Part shown: piece by piece, positions 7,723 through 16,820 of the stretch
How positions within the stretch are numbered: the first letter of the stretch is position 1
How the letters are laid out: every line of letters starts with the position of its first letter
Assembly (NCBI RefSeq): GCF_000807255.1
Contig: NZ_CP009268.1
Coordinates: 310,001 to 374,000, forward strand
Reading direction: 5' to 3'
Source of the DNA: Clostridium pasteurianum DSM 525 = ATCC 6013
Lineage (GTDB): Bacteria > Bacillota > Clostridia > Clostridiales > Clostridiaceae
Length of the DNA: 64,000 bases
Translations under genes and position numbers: made by a program
Notes under the pieces: generated by a model
Seen by the model: only the letters and a program-made list of their open reading frames with translations
Databases searched by the model: none
Told to the model about the DNA's origin: nothing

Positions 7723-9073
7723 CGTAATTGAACAACCAAGATATACCTGTGCAATAGGAGCACAACACACAGTTCTTGCAATAAAAGGAGCAGTGCCGGT
7801 TTTACACTGTGGACCTGGCTGCAGTAATAAAGTTTCATTGTATTTAACTACCTCAGCAGGTTATCAAGGGGAAAGTGATTTTGGAGGAACTCACATACCT
7901 TGTACAAATTCATCAGAAAAGGATATAGTTTTTGGTGGGGAGAAGAAACTTGATGAAACAATTGATGGTGCATTAAAGGTAATTAAGGGTAATTTATTTG
8001 TGGTTTTGACAGGATGTACAGCAGATATAGTTGGAGATGATGTTATATCTATAGCTAGTAAATATCAAAGAGAAGGAAAACCGGTTATTAATGCAGAAAC
8101 AGCAGGTTTCAAAGGAAGTAACTACGTAGGTCATGAGCTTGTCATAAAAAGCATAATTGAACAATATATAGGAGACGATAAGCCAAAGGTTAGAAAGGGC
8201 TTAGTAAATGTATTTTCAGTTGTTCCAAATCAAGATCCATTTTGGAGAGGTGACTTAAAGGAAATAAAAAGAATTTTAACTGCCATAGGCTTAGAAGTAA
8301 ATATACTTTTTGGGTATGAGAGTAAGGGTGTTGAAGAGTGGAAGGATATTCCCAATGCGGAATTTAATTTAGTTCTAAACCCATGGGTTGGATTAAAGGC
8401 AGCAAAACTTCTTGAAAGAAAATTTGGAACTAAATTTCTTCATTATCAAGAGTTACCTGTTGGTGCTTCTGCAACTAGTAAATTTTTAAGAACTGTTGGA
8501 GAGTTTGCAAATCTTGATAGAGATAAGGTTGAACAAGTAATAAAGGAAGAGGAATTTTCATTTTATAAATATTTTTTAGATATTGGTGATTTTATAGCTG
8601 AATCAAGAGCGGGATTACCTTTTGAATTGTATACTATTGCTGATTCTGCTTATGCAATAGGTACTAGTAATTTTCTCATTAATGAATTAGGATATGTTCC
8701 TAAGGGCGCTTTTCTAATAGATAATGTTCCACAAAAATATAAAGATAATGTTACTAATATATTTGAAGGAATTCATGAGGAATACAAAGGAAAAGTATTT
8801 TTTGAAACTGACGGTGGATCTATAGAAAAAATAATAAGAAATGACGTAAATATTCCTAGAAAAACCCTCATTTTAGGAAGTACCTGGGAAGATAAGTTAT
8901 CTGAAGATTTAAATGCACCAGTAGTTTATATAAGTAATCCAATTTTAGATAGACTAATTGTAAATAAAACTTACATTGGTTATACTGGGGGATTAAATCT
9001 TATTGAAGAAATTTACTCTTCTATTTTAAGTAATAAGAATTTCAATCAAAGAGTTAACGCTATATCTATATAG
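7715..9073 (+). CDS. Nitrogenase-like component 1, beta-type subunit
   Basis: 452 residues from the TTG at 7715. I chose this start because AGGAGG at 7701-7706 is well spaced from it, and an earlier ATG at 7646 would overlap the alpha gene by 77 bases. Seen: Cys12 (RYTCAIGAQ), Cys32 and Cys36 (HCGPGCSN), Cys63 and Cys101 (LTGCTADIVGDD), the NifK-like pattern for a P-cluster or 4Fe-4S centre shared with the alpha partner. The 8-base overlap implies translational coupling and a heteromeric complex. Substrate unknown; it could be a cofactor-assembly scaffold (NifEN-like) or a nitrogenase-like reductase. Confidence 0.8.
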   Translation: MGNVIEQPRYTCAIGAQHTVLAIKGAVPVLHCGPGCSNKVSLYLTTSAGYQGESDFGGTHIPCTNSSEKDIVFGGEKKLDETIDGALKVIKGNLFVVLTGCTADIVGDDVISIASKYQREGKPVINAETAGFKGSNYVGHELVIKSIIEQYIGDDKPKVRKGLVNVFSVVPNQDPFWRGDLKEIKRILTAIGLEVNILFGYESKGVEEWKDIPNAEFNLVLNPWVGLKAAKLLERKFGTKFLHYQELPVGASATSKFLRTVGEFANLDRDKVEQVIKEEEFSFYKYFLDIGDFIAESRAGLPFELYTIADSAYAIGTSNFLINELGYVPKGAFLIDNVPQKYKDNVTNIFEGIHEEYKGKVFFETDGGSIEKIIRNDVNIPRKTLILGSTWEDKLSEDLNAPVVYISNPILDRLIVNKTYIGYTGGLNLIEEIYSSILSNKNFNQRVNAISI

Positions 9074-9092
9074 ACTAAAGGAGGAATTATTT

Positions 9093-9581
9093 ATGTCTAT
9101 TAAAATTGCTGTAGGAAGCAGTGATGGAAAGATTATTGATCAACATTTTGGCAGTGGAAATAAGTTTTATATATTTGAAGTTTTTGAAGATGGTACTAAT
9201 CAATACCTTGAAAACTTTGATATTAAGGAAGAAGATATAATCAATGCAAGTAAAAAATATAATTCAAAAAAGGTACGTAGTTTAGATGGAGCCCGCAGTG
9301 GAAGTTTTGTTGGAGGATGTGGCAGCAGTTCACAAAGCAGCTGTGGCAGTTCTCAAAGTAGCTGTGGTGGTGGTTCATGCTCTGGAGGACAGGATGATTC
9401 TCAATTAATCGGAAAGATAAGCCTGCTTTCAAAATATGATGCCGTTTTAGTAAATAAAATTGGAAATAGAGCTGAAAAGTTATTAGTGTTCAGTGGCTTA
9501 CATGCTTTTGAAAATGATGGCACAATCGAAGAAGCTTTACCCAAATTATATACTTATTTAAAAAGAACGAAGGCAATATAA
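9093..9581 (+). CDS. NifX/NafY-like Fe-Mo cofactor binding protein with Cys/Ser/Gly/Gln insert
   Basis: 162 residues. The beginning KIAVGSSDGKIIDQHFGSGN and the end DAVLVNKIGNRAEKLLVFSG ... IEEALPKLYTYL are the two halves of the dinitrogenase iron-molybdenum cofactor domain (PF02579), which carries cofactor precursors. Between them (about residues 73-98) is a low-complexity stretch with repeated SSQSSCG and five cysteines, not usual in this family. AAAGGAGG precedes the ATG, 19 bases after the beta gene, so it is the last gene of the operon. Its presence argues that a metal cofactor is moved to or from the alpha/beta complex. Confidence 0.78.
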   Translation: MSIKIAVGSSDGKIIDQHFGSGNKFYIFEVFEDGTNQYLENFDIKEEDIINASKKYNSKKVRSLDGARSGSFVGGCGSSSQSSCGSSQSSCGGGSCSGGQDDSQLIGKISLLSKYDAVLVNKIGNRAEKLLVFSGLHAFENDGTIEEALPKLYTYLKRTKAI

Positions 9582-9620
9582 TAATCATTAATTTTTAATT
9601 CCAATTATCTTGAATAAAAT

Positions 9621-9670
9621 AAAGTACTGTATTTCAAATGTATATAAATAATTTGAAATACAGTACTTTA
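9621..9670. terminator. Bidirectional terminator between nifX-like and lysR
   Basis: AAAGTACTGTATTTCAAAT and ATTTGAAATACAGTACTTT form a perfect 19-bp stem with an 11-base loop. The genes on both sides run towards it. Confidence 0.85.
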
Positions 9671-9755
9671 TTAATATTTATTTTTATGATTCAATTCGAA
9701 ATCTATACAATAATTTGGAAATTTTTAATTAATCTTATTTGAATAATTTGCACAG

Positions 9756-10631
9756 TTAGTTATCATAAAAAGTATCTAAAAAATTTTTTGCAGCAGGGGA
9801 AAGATACCCCTCTTTCAGCCAGATAGCAGCTATTTGAGTTCTGAGAGATTTGTTGTCAATTTCTTTGTAAATTAAGTTTGAAGAACCTATGAGTTTAAGA
9901 GAAGATTTTGGAACTAAAGCTATTCCAAGCCCTGCATTAGCCCATAATAGAGAAGTTCTTGCATCTTCATTTTTACAAAATGTATTTGGCTGAAATCCAG
10001 AATTCTCACAGGCATCGCATATGATCTTTTCAAAACGCCTATAAAAAATCAAGGGTTTATCTTTTAACTCATCTATTTTAATAATCACTTCATCATTCCA
10101 ATTGAAATTTTCAGTCATAGCAGCTATCATAGGCTCTTTTGGAAGATAAATATAATTTATACCAGCCGTACTGAAAGGTGTTCTTACAATTGCAATTTCA
10201 ATTATACCTCTGCTTAATATTTCAAGAAGCTTATAAGTATTGCCCTCATGAATTTCAAAACTTACAGAGGGATATTTATCATGAAATCTGTTTAATCTAT
10301 CTGTAAGCAGGGAAGATCCAGAGGATGAAACTGTGCCTATGGATAGCGTTCCATTAAGTCCATTATTGAAGTCTTTAAGTTCATCTATAGTGGTTTTGGT
10401 TAAAGTGAGTATTTGTTTTGCCCGGTTATAGAGCATAAGTCCTGCTGCTGTCAATTTAATATTTCGACTTCCTCTTTCAAGAAGCTTCACACCTAATTCA
10501 TCTTCGAGATTTTTTAATTGATAACTTAAAGGCGGCTGTGCCATATGGAGCTTCTTGGCAGCATTGGTTATTTGCCCTTCTTCCACTATTGTGTAAAAAT
10601 ATTTTAATTGTTTGATATCTATGATAACCAC
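9756..10631 (-). CDS. LysR-family transcriptional regulator
   Basis: 291 residues from the GTG at 10631. The N-terminal winged helix-turn-helix (IDIKQLKYFYTIVEEGQITN, then AAKKLHMAQPPLSYQLK) and a periplasmic-binding-protein-like effector domain are clear. It is divergent from the ABC exporter genes, 136 bases away, so it probably controls them. The start is uncertain: GAGGTGG lies inside the coding sequence and is well placed for an ATA at 10622, where relatives have the Met of MDIKQL; the GTG has only a poor site. The effector is unknown. Confidence 0.85.
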   Translation of the reverse strand: MVIIDIKQLKYFYTIVEEGQITNAAKKLHMAQPPLSYQLKNLEDELGVKLLERGSRNIKLTAAGLMLYNRAKQILTLTKTTIDELKDFNNGLNGTLSIGTVSSSGSSLLTDRLNRFHDKYPSVSFEIHEGNTYKLLEILSRGIIEIAIVRTPFSTAGINYIYLPKEPMIAAMTENFNWNDEVIIKIDELKDKPLIFYRRFEKIICDACENSGFQPNTFCKNEDARTSLLWANAGLGIALVPKSSLKLIGSSNLIYKEIDNKSLRTQIAAIWLKEGYLSPAAKNFLDTFYDN

Positions 10632-10696
10632 CTCATATACAAAATTTATATATAACAGATATATATTATGTATTTTTTATATATATTTATCTTTGA

Positions 10697-10702
10697 TATA
10701 AT
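10697..10702 (+). promoter_or_regulatory. Probable -10 box for the ABC exporter
   Basis: TATAAT at 10697-10702, 65 bases before the TTG start. Upstream are alternating TATATA tracts (10650-10690) that overlap the lysR start region, where the LysR protein would be expected to bind. Confidence 0.4.
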
Positions 10703-10767
10703 TATAAAAGAAATAATAAAAATAAGCGATGAAGATTTAATATTTATTAGAAAGAGGAGGTTATATT

Positions 10768-12510
10768 TTGCTTGAATTACTAAAATTTGCTAAGCCCTAT
10801 AAAAAGCAGATTATTTTAGGACCCATATTTAAGCTACTAGAAGCTATACTTGAAATATTATTGCCAACTATAATGGTTTTAATTGTAGATAAAGGCATAA
10901 GAATAAGAAGTATAACTTACATATTTCAAATAGGGGGATTAATGCTTTTGACAGCTACACTAGGAGTTATATTTGCATTTACCTGTCAATATTTTGCTTC
11001 TATAGCATCTCAGGGCTTTGGAACCATTTTGAGAAAAGAATTATTTAAAAGGATAGGTACTCTATCTTATAGTGAGATTGATAAATTTGGTACTTCTTCT
11101 CTCATTAATCGTGTGACAAATGATATAAATCAGATTCAATTGGCCTTAGCTATGTTTATGAGACTTGCTATAAGAGTGCCTTTTTTATGCATTGGCGGAA
11201 TTGTAATGGCAATGATTCTTGACATAAAACTTTCCAGTATTATGTATTTATCCATGCCTATAATTGCATTTGCCATATATATGATAATGAGCAGGTCCCT
11301 TCCTATTTATAAAACAGTGCAGAGAAAACTGGATAAACTGGCATTAATATTAAGGGAAAATTTATCAGGAATAAGAGTTATAAGAGCTTTTTCAAAGGTG
11401 GAGTACGAAAAAGAAAGATTTCAAAAATCCAATATAGATCAGACAAACACATCTATAAAAGTGGGAAAAATATCAGCTTTAATGAATCCTGTTACCAGTT
11501 TAATAATGAATTTTTCTGTTATTTTCATATTATGGTTTGGTGGGATAAGGGTAAATAATGGATTTGTAAGCGCTGGAAAAATTATTGCATACATAAATTA
11601 TATTACATTGGTTTTGTCAGCACTTATCATTGTTGCCAACCTTATTGTACTCTTTACCAAAGCGGCAGCTAGTGCTGAAAGAATAAATGAAGTTTTTAAT
11701 ATAGATCCAAGTATAAAGTATGAAGATAAATTATCAATAAATAAATTTAAGGATGAAAAGGAAGCCATAATAAAATTTGAAGATGTATATTTTGCCTATA
11801 AAGGATCTAAAAAGTATTCTCTTAGGAATATATCTTTTGAAATAAAGAGAGGAGAAATGGTTGGAATAATAGGTGGTACTGGAGCGGGGAAAACTACACT
11901 TATAAATTTAATTTCAAGGCTTTATGATGTTACTGAGGGAAGTATTTTTATTCATGGAATTAATGTAAAAGAATATCCAAAAGAAGAACTTATAGATAAA
12001 GTAAGTTTAGTACCTCAAAAGGCAGTTCTGTTTTCTGGAACTATTATAGAAAATATAAGGTGGGGAAAAGAAGATGCCAGTATGGATGAGATAAAAAAAG
12101 CTGCAGAAATCAGTAAGGCAGAAGAATTTATTGAGAAGCTTCCTTTGAAATATGAAACAAATGTATCTCAGGGAGGGGTAAATCTCTCCGGTGGACAAAA
12201 ACAGAGACTTACCATAGCAAGGGCTATTGTGCATAAATCAGAAATACTAATTATGGATGACAGTTTAAGTGCATTGGATTATGCTACAGATGCGGCTCTT
12301 AGAAGGGATCTTAAGAAAAATACAGGGGAAAGGACAGTTATTATGGTAAGCCAGAGAATAAGTACTATAAAAGACGCATATAAAATAATTGTTTTAGATG
12401 ACGGACATGTTTCTGGAATTGGAAAACATGAGGATTTAATTGAAAACTGCAGTGTATATAGAGAAATATGTAATTCTCAGCTTTCAAAGGAGGCCGGCAG
12501 AAATGAATAG
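10768..12510 (+). CDS. ABC exporter half-transporter with degenerate ATPase site
   Basis: 580 residues from a TTG with GAGGAGG upstream. An N-terminal membrane domain of about six helices (to ~310) is followed by an ATPase domain: Walker A GGTGAGKTT (369-377), Gln417 in the Q-loop, canonical signature LSGGQ (473-477), Walker B ILIMDD. The catalytic Glu is Asp498 and the H-loop His is Gln529 (VSQRIST). This is the pattern of the inactive-site partner in heterodimeric exporters (TmrAB, BmrCD, TM287/288). It overlaps the next gene by 8 bases, which encodes the matching half. Likely exports a drug, lipid or peptide; substrate unknown. Confidence 0.88.
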   Translation: MLELLKFAKPYKKQIILGPIFKLLEAILEILLPTIMVLIVDKGIRIRSITYIFQIGGLMLLTATLGVIFAFTCQYFASIASQGFGTILRKELFKRIGTLSYSEIDKFGTSSLINRVTNDINQIQLALAMFMRLAIRVPFLCIGGIVMAMILDIKLSSIMYLSMPIIAFAIYMIMSRSLPIYKTVQRKLDKLALILRENLSGIRVIRAFSKVEYEKERFQKSNIDQTNTSIKVGKISALMNPVTSLIMNFSVIFILWFGGIRVNNGFVSAGKIIAYINYITLVLSALIIVANLIVLFTKAAASAERINEVFNIDPSIKYEDKLSINKFKDEKEAIIKFEDVYFAYKGSKKYSLRNISFEIKRGEMVGIIGGTGAGKTTLINLISRLYDVTEGSIFIHGINVKEYPKEELIDKVSLVPQKAVLFSGTIIENIRWGKEDASMDEIKKAAEISKAEEFIEKLPLKYETNVSQGGVNLSGGQKQRLTIARAIVHKSEILIMDDSLSALDYATDAALRRDLKKNTGERTVIMVSQRISTIKDAYKIIVLDDGHVSGIGKHEDLIENCSVYREICNSQLSKEAGRNE

Positions 12511-14248
12511 TAGTTTAATGAGATTATTTAAATATGTTGGAAAGTATAAAGTATATATGTTTATGGCACTTTTATGTGCTCTTATAAGTAATGTCCTTAT
12601 AGCTTCTATACCTTTTGCAGTGGGAAAGGGCATAGATAAAATTATTGGCAAAGGCAAAGTTGATTTTAATAATCTTTTAAAGGTAATAATCATTTTGGCA
12701 GTGATATATTTAACCAGTGCTCTGTTTACTTGGGTATTTACAGTTATAGCAAATATTGCAGCTTTTAAAACTATAAGAGATATAAGAGAAGAGGCTTTTA
12801 ATAAGATAAGTAGTCTGCCTCTTAAATATTTTGACAGGAATTCTCATGGAGATATAATTAGCAGACTTACAAATGACATAGATGCCATTTCAGATGGACT
12901 TTTTCAGGGGATAACTCAATTTTATCCTGGAATTATAACTATAGTTAGTTCACTGGTTTTAATGCTCACTCTAAGTGTAAGGATAACTGTGGTGATTCTT
13001 GTTATGACACCTCTTTGTTTTTTGATAGCTTCTTTTATTACGAAAAGAACTAATAATATGTTCAAAAAGCAGCAGAAAACTGTTGGTGAATTAAATGGTT
13101 ATATAGAAGAGATTATTGGAAATCAGAAGATAGTTAAAATTTTTGGATATGAAAAGAGGTCTCAGGACAAGTTTGATGAAATAAACAACAGATTATATAA
13201 ATATGGTCAGAAGGCACAATTTTATTCTTCTCTAACAAATCCAGGTACAAGATATATAAACAATGTTACCTATGCTTTCGTAGGAATAGTTGGAGGATTA
13301 CTTTCGATTTTAAGTGGCCTCAGTGTGGGAACAATCTCAAGTTTTTTAACTTACTCTACTCAATTTTCACAGCCTATAAATAATGTAACAAGTGTAGCCA
13401 CTCAGCTTCAGGCAGCTCTTGTGTCCTGCGAGAGGGTGTTTTCTATAATTGATGAGGTGCCAGAGGTATCCGATAAACATAATACTGAAAACATTGTAAA
13501 TTGCAAGGGAAATATAGGATTTGAAAATGTATGTTTTTCCTATACAAAAGATGTACCATTAATTAATAATTTTAGTGATAATGTAAAAGCAGGAAGCACT
13601 ATTGCTATAGTAGGGCCTACCGGGGCAGGTAAAACTACTCTTGTAAATTTACTTATGAGATTTTATGATATTACTGAAGGGAAAATACTAATTGATGGAA
13701 CTGATATTTATAAGGTTAAAAGGAATAATCTAAGAAGCTTATTCGGGATGGTACTGCAGGATACCTGGCTTTTTGAAGGTACTATTAGAGATAATATTGC
13801 CTATGGAAAAGAAAATGCAACAGATAGTGAAGTTGAGGCGGCGGCAAAAAGAGCATATATAGACAGTTTTATAGAAAAGCTTCCAGAAGGATATAATACT
13901 ATAATTACAGAAGCTGGTTCCAATCTTTCAGAAGGTCAAAAACAACTTTTAACTATAGCAAGGGTTATGCTTATAGACCCTCCAATGCTTATTTTAGATG
14001 AGGCCACCAGTAGTGTTGATACTAGAACGGAAATTAAAATACAGGATGCATTTCTCTCCATGATGAGAGGAAGAACAAGTTTTGTCATAGCACACAGGCT
14101 CTCTACTATTCGTAATGCAGATGTAATTTTGGTAATGAATAATGGAGAAATTGTTGAAAGAGGAAATCATGAAGAATTGCTTAAAAAAGAAGGAGTTTAT
14201 GCTAAGCTCTATGAAAGTCAGTTTAAAAATTCTGGAGAAGCAGTTTAA
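12503..14248 (+). CDS. ABC exporter half-transporter, partner subunit
   Basis: 581 residues from the ATG at 12503, chosen because AAAGGAGG lies 8 bases upstream and it overlaps the previous stop. Membrane domain to about 320, then Walker A GPTGAGKTT, Walker B LILDEAT with the catalytic Glu, H-loop IAHRLST with His, but a signature of LSEGQ instead of LSGGQ. So the two subunits together form one full and one degenerate ATP site: an asymmetric heterodimer. A copy of the hairpin repeat begins at the stop codon and may act as terminator. Confidence 0.88.
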   Translation: MNSSLMRLFKYVGKYKVYMFMALLCALISNVLIASIPFAVGKGIDKIIGKGKVDFNNLLKVIIILAVIYLTSALFTWVFTVIANIAAFKTIRDIREEAFNKISSLPLKYFDRNSHGDIISRLTNDIDAISDGLFQGITQFYPGIITIVSSLVLMLTLSVRITVVILVMTPLCFLIASFITKRTNNMFKKQQKTVGELNGYIEEIIGNQKIVKIFGYEKRSQDKFDEINNRLYKYGQKAQFYSSLTNPGTRYINNVTYAFVGIVGGLLSILSGLSVGTISSFLTYSTQFSQPINNVTSVATQLQAALVSCERVFSIIDEVPEVSDKHNTENIVNCKGNIGFENVCFSYTKDVPLINNFSDNVKAGSTIAIVGPTGAGKTTLVNLLMRFYDITEGKILIDGTDIYKVKRNNLRSLFGMVLQDTWLFEGTIRDNIAYGKENATDSEVEAAAKRAYIDSFIEKLPEGYNTIITEAGSNLSEGQKQLLTIARVMLIDPPMLILDEATSSVDTRTEIKIQDAFLSMMRGRTSFVIAHRLSTIRNADVILVMNNGEIVERGNHEELLKKEGVYAKLYESQFKNSGEAV

Positions 14249-14475
14249 CTTGACTAACTTGGCGTAAGTCTCCCACGCACTCTGTACAGTCCTCGTACCA
14301 AATTAAAATTTGGGCTCTCTACTTGCACTCTGTGAAAGCGACCAAATACAAAATAAATTTTGTTTTGTCTGCTTTTCTTCAAGTGGGAGCCCAACGCCAA
14401 GTAAGCCATACATTTGCAGTTCTAAAATTCAGATGGAGTAAAAGAATTCCCACCTGAATTAAGAACTTGCTTCAA
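14246..14475 (+). repeat. Modular hairpin repeat, copy 3
   Basis: About 230 bp, same orientation as copies 1 and 2. It begins at the stop codon of the ABC gene. The first inner module differs: ACCAAATTAAAATTTGGG replaces the AAAATC/GATTTT hairpin, with the same flanking units. The outer arm reads GTGGGAGCCCAACGCCAAGT. It ends 31 bases before moaC. Confidence 0.85.
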
Positions 14476-14506
14476 GTAAAGTTGTAGATATTAGGAGGAG
14501 AATAAC

Positions 14507-14977
14507 ATGGAATTTACACACATAAATGATGAAGGAAGAGCTAAAATGGTGGATGTAGGAGAAAAAGCAGAAACAGAAAGGGAAGCTGTTGTAAAGGGAA
14601 GCATATGTATGGAAAGAGAAACCCTTGAAAAAATAAAAGAAGGTACTATAAAAAAAGGAGATGTACTTGCAGTAGCTCAGGTAGCGGGAATAATGGCTGC
14701 CAAGTCCACATCGAGTATTATACCTATGTGTCATCCTATATTTATAACGGGATGTGATATAAATTTCAATTTGGATTTTGAAAACAATAAAGTAGATATT
14801 ATCTGTGTAGTTAGAACTGTGGGTAAAACAGGGGTGGAGATGGAAGCATTCACAGCGGTATCTGCAGCGGCCCTTACCATATATGACATGTGTAAAGCTA
14901 TAGATCGTGGAATGGTAATTAAGGATATAATGCTTATGGAGAAGAGTGGTGGAAAATCCGGAGTTTATAAGAGATAA
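14507..14977 (+). CDS. moaC: Cyclic pyranopterin monophosphate synthase accessory protein
   Basis: 156 residues, normal for MoaC. The motifs [20 protein letters not shown] at the start, [14 protein letters not shown] and [20 protein letters not shown] in the centre, and the final [11 protein letters not shown] are diagnostic. MoaC makes cyclic pyranopterin monophosphate, the first stable Mo-cofactor intermediate, in the cytoplasm. TAGGAGGAG precedes the ATG. It is alone, without moaA or other cofactor genes nearby, but heads the molybdenum-hydroxylase region, which needs Mo cofactor. Confidence 0.95.
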   Translation: MEFTHINDEGRAKMVDVGEKAETEREAVVKGSICMERETLEKIKEGTIKKGDVLAVAQVAGIMAAKSTSSIIPMCHPIFITGCDINFNLDFENNKVDIICVVRTVGKTGVEMEAFTAVSAAALTIYDMCKAIDRGMVIKDIMLMEKSGGKSGVYKR

Positions 14978-14987
14978 CTACAGAATA

Positions 14988-15023
14988 TTTATCATAACAA
15001 TAATTATTTATCATTATGATAAA
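14988..15023. promoter_or_regulatory. TTTATCA/TGATAAA palindromes between moaC and dpaL
   Basis: TTTATCATTATGATAAA (15007-15023) is a perfect inverted repeat with a 3-base centre; TTTATCATAA at 14988-14997 pairs with the same right arm. It could be an operator or a weak terminator (no long T-run). Related sequences occur at 41140-41173. The rest of the 507-base gap 14978-15484 holds repeat copy 4 and about 200 bases of AT-rich leader before dpaL. Confidence 0.4.
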
Positions 15024-15146
15024 TAAAATTGCTAATATCAGTGCTAATATATTGCACATCTATTCAATAAAAATGTTTACTGATTATAATAATAAAACCC
15101 TATAAAGGATAACAAATGTTTAATAAAATCCTTAGTAAAATTTTAT

Positions 15147-15286
15147 TTTAACCTGACTAACTTGGCATAAGTTTCCAATGCACTCTGTACAGCCCTCACA
15201 CAAAATCAAAAAGAAGATTTTGGTTCTCTGCTTTTCTTCAAGTGGGAGTTCGACGCCAAGTAAGCCATGCTCGCAGTTCTAAAATT
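15147..15286 (+). repeat. Modular hairpin repeat, copy 4 (truncated)
   Basis: About 140 bp. It has outer arms ACTTGGCATAAG and GACGCCAAGT, one inner module (AAAATC ... GATTTT) and lacks the second large hairpin: similarity stops after GCAGTTCTAAAATT. Confidence 0.8.
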
Positions 15287-15484
15287 GGCATGAACCTTGC
15301 TATATAAATTATTGTAAGTCTCATTAAACTTATTTTTCTAAGAATAGTTTTTGATTTAAGTTTAAATCTATTAATGGAATAAAATAGATCATTAAAGTGA
15401 TTAGTCATGGAATAAATTTTCTGTGAATAAGATGAAATATGTGATTTGTAGTTATTTATATATTGAAAAGGGGTATAGAATATC

Positions 15485-16711
15485 ATGTCAAATAAAGATC
15501 AAATAAAATGTATATGCAATAAGTCAGCAAGAGGGATACAGGAAAATAAATTTTCAACAGATTTTTTATCTAAAAGTGTGGTGGATGGAGTAAGAAAATT
15601 TCATAAGACTTTACCGAATTATGAGATAACTCCCCTGCATAGTCTTAAAAATTTGGCATCCTATTTGGGAGTAGATGAAATAATGGTTAAAGATGAGTCC
15701 TATAGATTTGGACTTAATGCCTTTAAAGTTTTAGGGGGATCTTACGCTTTAGCTAATTATATATGTAAAAAAATAGGCAAAAGAATAGATCAGGTATCCT
15801 TTCAGGAACTTGTATCAGAAGAAGTTAAGCAAAAGATAGGAGATATAACTTTTGTTACTGCTACTGATGGTAATCACGGCAGAGGGGTTGCATGGATGGC
15901 AAAGAAGCTTGGACAAAAATCTGTTGTATTTATGCCTAAGGGATCATCAAATATAAGACTTGAAAATATAAGAGCAGAAGGAGCAGAAGCAAGCATAACG
16001 GATTTAAACTATGATGATGCTGTAAGACTTGCAAATAAATATGCTGAGGAACATAATGGTGTTATGATTCAAGATACAGCTTGGAAAGGCTATGAAGAGA
16101 TACCAAACTGGATTATGCAGGGTTATACTACAATGATGGATGAAATACTTGAACAGATAAGTGAAATGGGAAAAGAAATGCCAACTCATGTATTTTTACA
16201 GGCAGGTGTAGGTTCCTTTGCAGGTGGAATGCAGGGATATCTTGCAGAAAAGTTCAAAGGGGAAAGACCTATAACAGCTATAGTAGAACCAAATGAAGCA
16301 GCTTGTATATATAAATCAGCTCTTGCTAATGACGGAGAGTCTCATGCTGTAACTGGTGATATGCCTACTATAATGGCAGGACTTGCCTGTGGTGAACCAA
16401 ATATAAATGGATGGAAAATACTAAGAGATTATGGTGATATGTATATTTCCTGTCCTGATTATGTAAGTGCAAGAGGAATGAGAATACTTGGAAATCCACT
16501 AAAGGGAGATCCTAAGGTTGTATCTGGAGAATCAGGAGCAGTGGGACTGGGCATGCTAAGTTTAATACTTGAAGATAAGCATCTAAAGGAAATAGCTGAG
16601 AATTTAAAATTGAATGAAAAATCAAGAGTGCTTGTAATAAGTACTGAAGGAGATACCGATCCTGAAAATTATAGAAGAATAACTTGGGATGGAGTTTGCC
16701 AAAGTAAGTAG
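15485..16711 (+). CDS. dpaL: Diaminopropionate ammonia-lyase (YgeX type)
   Basis: 408 residues, the family length. PLP-dependent fold-type II enzyme: the lysine that binds PLP is Lys81 in RFGLNAFKVLGGSYA; a Gly-rich loop (QAGVGSFAGG) and TATDGNHGRGVAWMA match the family. It splits 2,3-diaminopropionate into pyruvate and two ammonia through 2-aminoacrylate. In E. coli and purinolytic clostridia the gene (ygeX) belongs to the urate/purine breakdown set. AAAGGGG lies upstream of the ATG. The Se-dependent xanthine dehydrogenase follows after 109 bases, and RidA, which clears aminoacrylate/imines, is two genes on. Confidence 0.93.
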   Translation: MSNKDQIKCICNKSARGIQENKFSTDFLSKSVVDGVRKFHKTLPNYEITPLHSLKNLASYLGVDEIMVKDESYRFGLNAFKVLGGSYALANYICKKIGKRIDQVSFQELVSEEVKQKIGDITFVTATDGNHGRGVAWMAKKLGQKSVVFMPKGSSNIRLENIRAEGAEASITDLNYDDAVRLANKYAEEHNGVMIQDTAWKGYEEIPNWIMQGYTTMMDEILEQISEMGKEMPTHVFLQAGVGSFAGGMQGYLAEKFKGERPITAIVEPNEAACIYKSALANDGESHAVTGDMPTIMAGLACGEPNINGWKILRDYGDMYISCPDYVSARGMRILGNPLKGDPKVVSGESGAVGLGMLSLILEDKHLKEIAENLKLNEKSRVLVISTEGDTDPENYRRITWDGVCQSK

Positions 16712-16727
16712 GTAATAGTGGAAAAAT

Positions 16728-16775
16728 CCAAAGTATAAAGTTGAAAGAACAAATATCAAATGGAGAAAAGCTTCG
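16728..16775. repeat. Short dispersed repeat (CAAAGTATAAAG family)
   Basis: CAAAGTATAAAG, then AAAGAAC, AATATCAAAT and GAAAAGC in order; the same string order is found at 57562-57606. It lies between dpaL and the xanthine dehydrogenase gene. Confidence 0.55.
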
Positions 16776-16820
16776 CACTTTTTTCCTAAGCTTAAAATTA
16801 CATAGAAAGGCGGTGATTAA

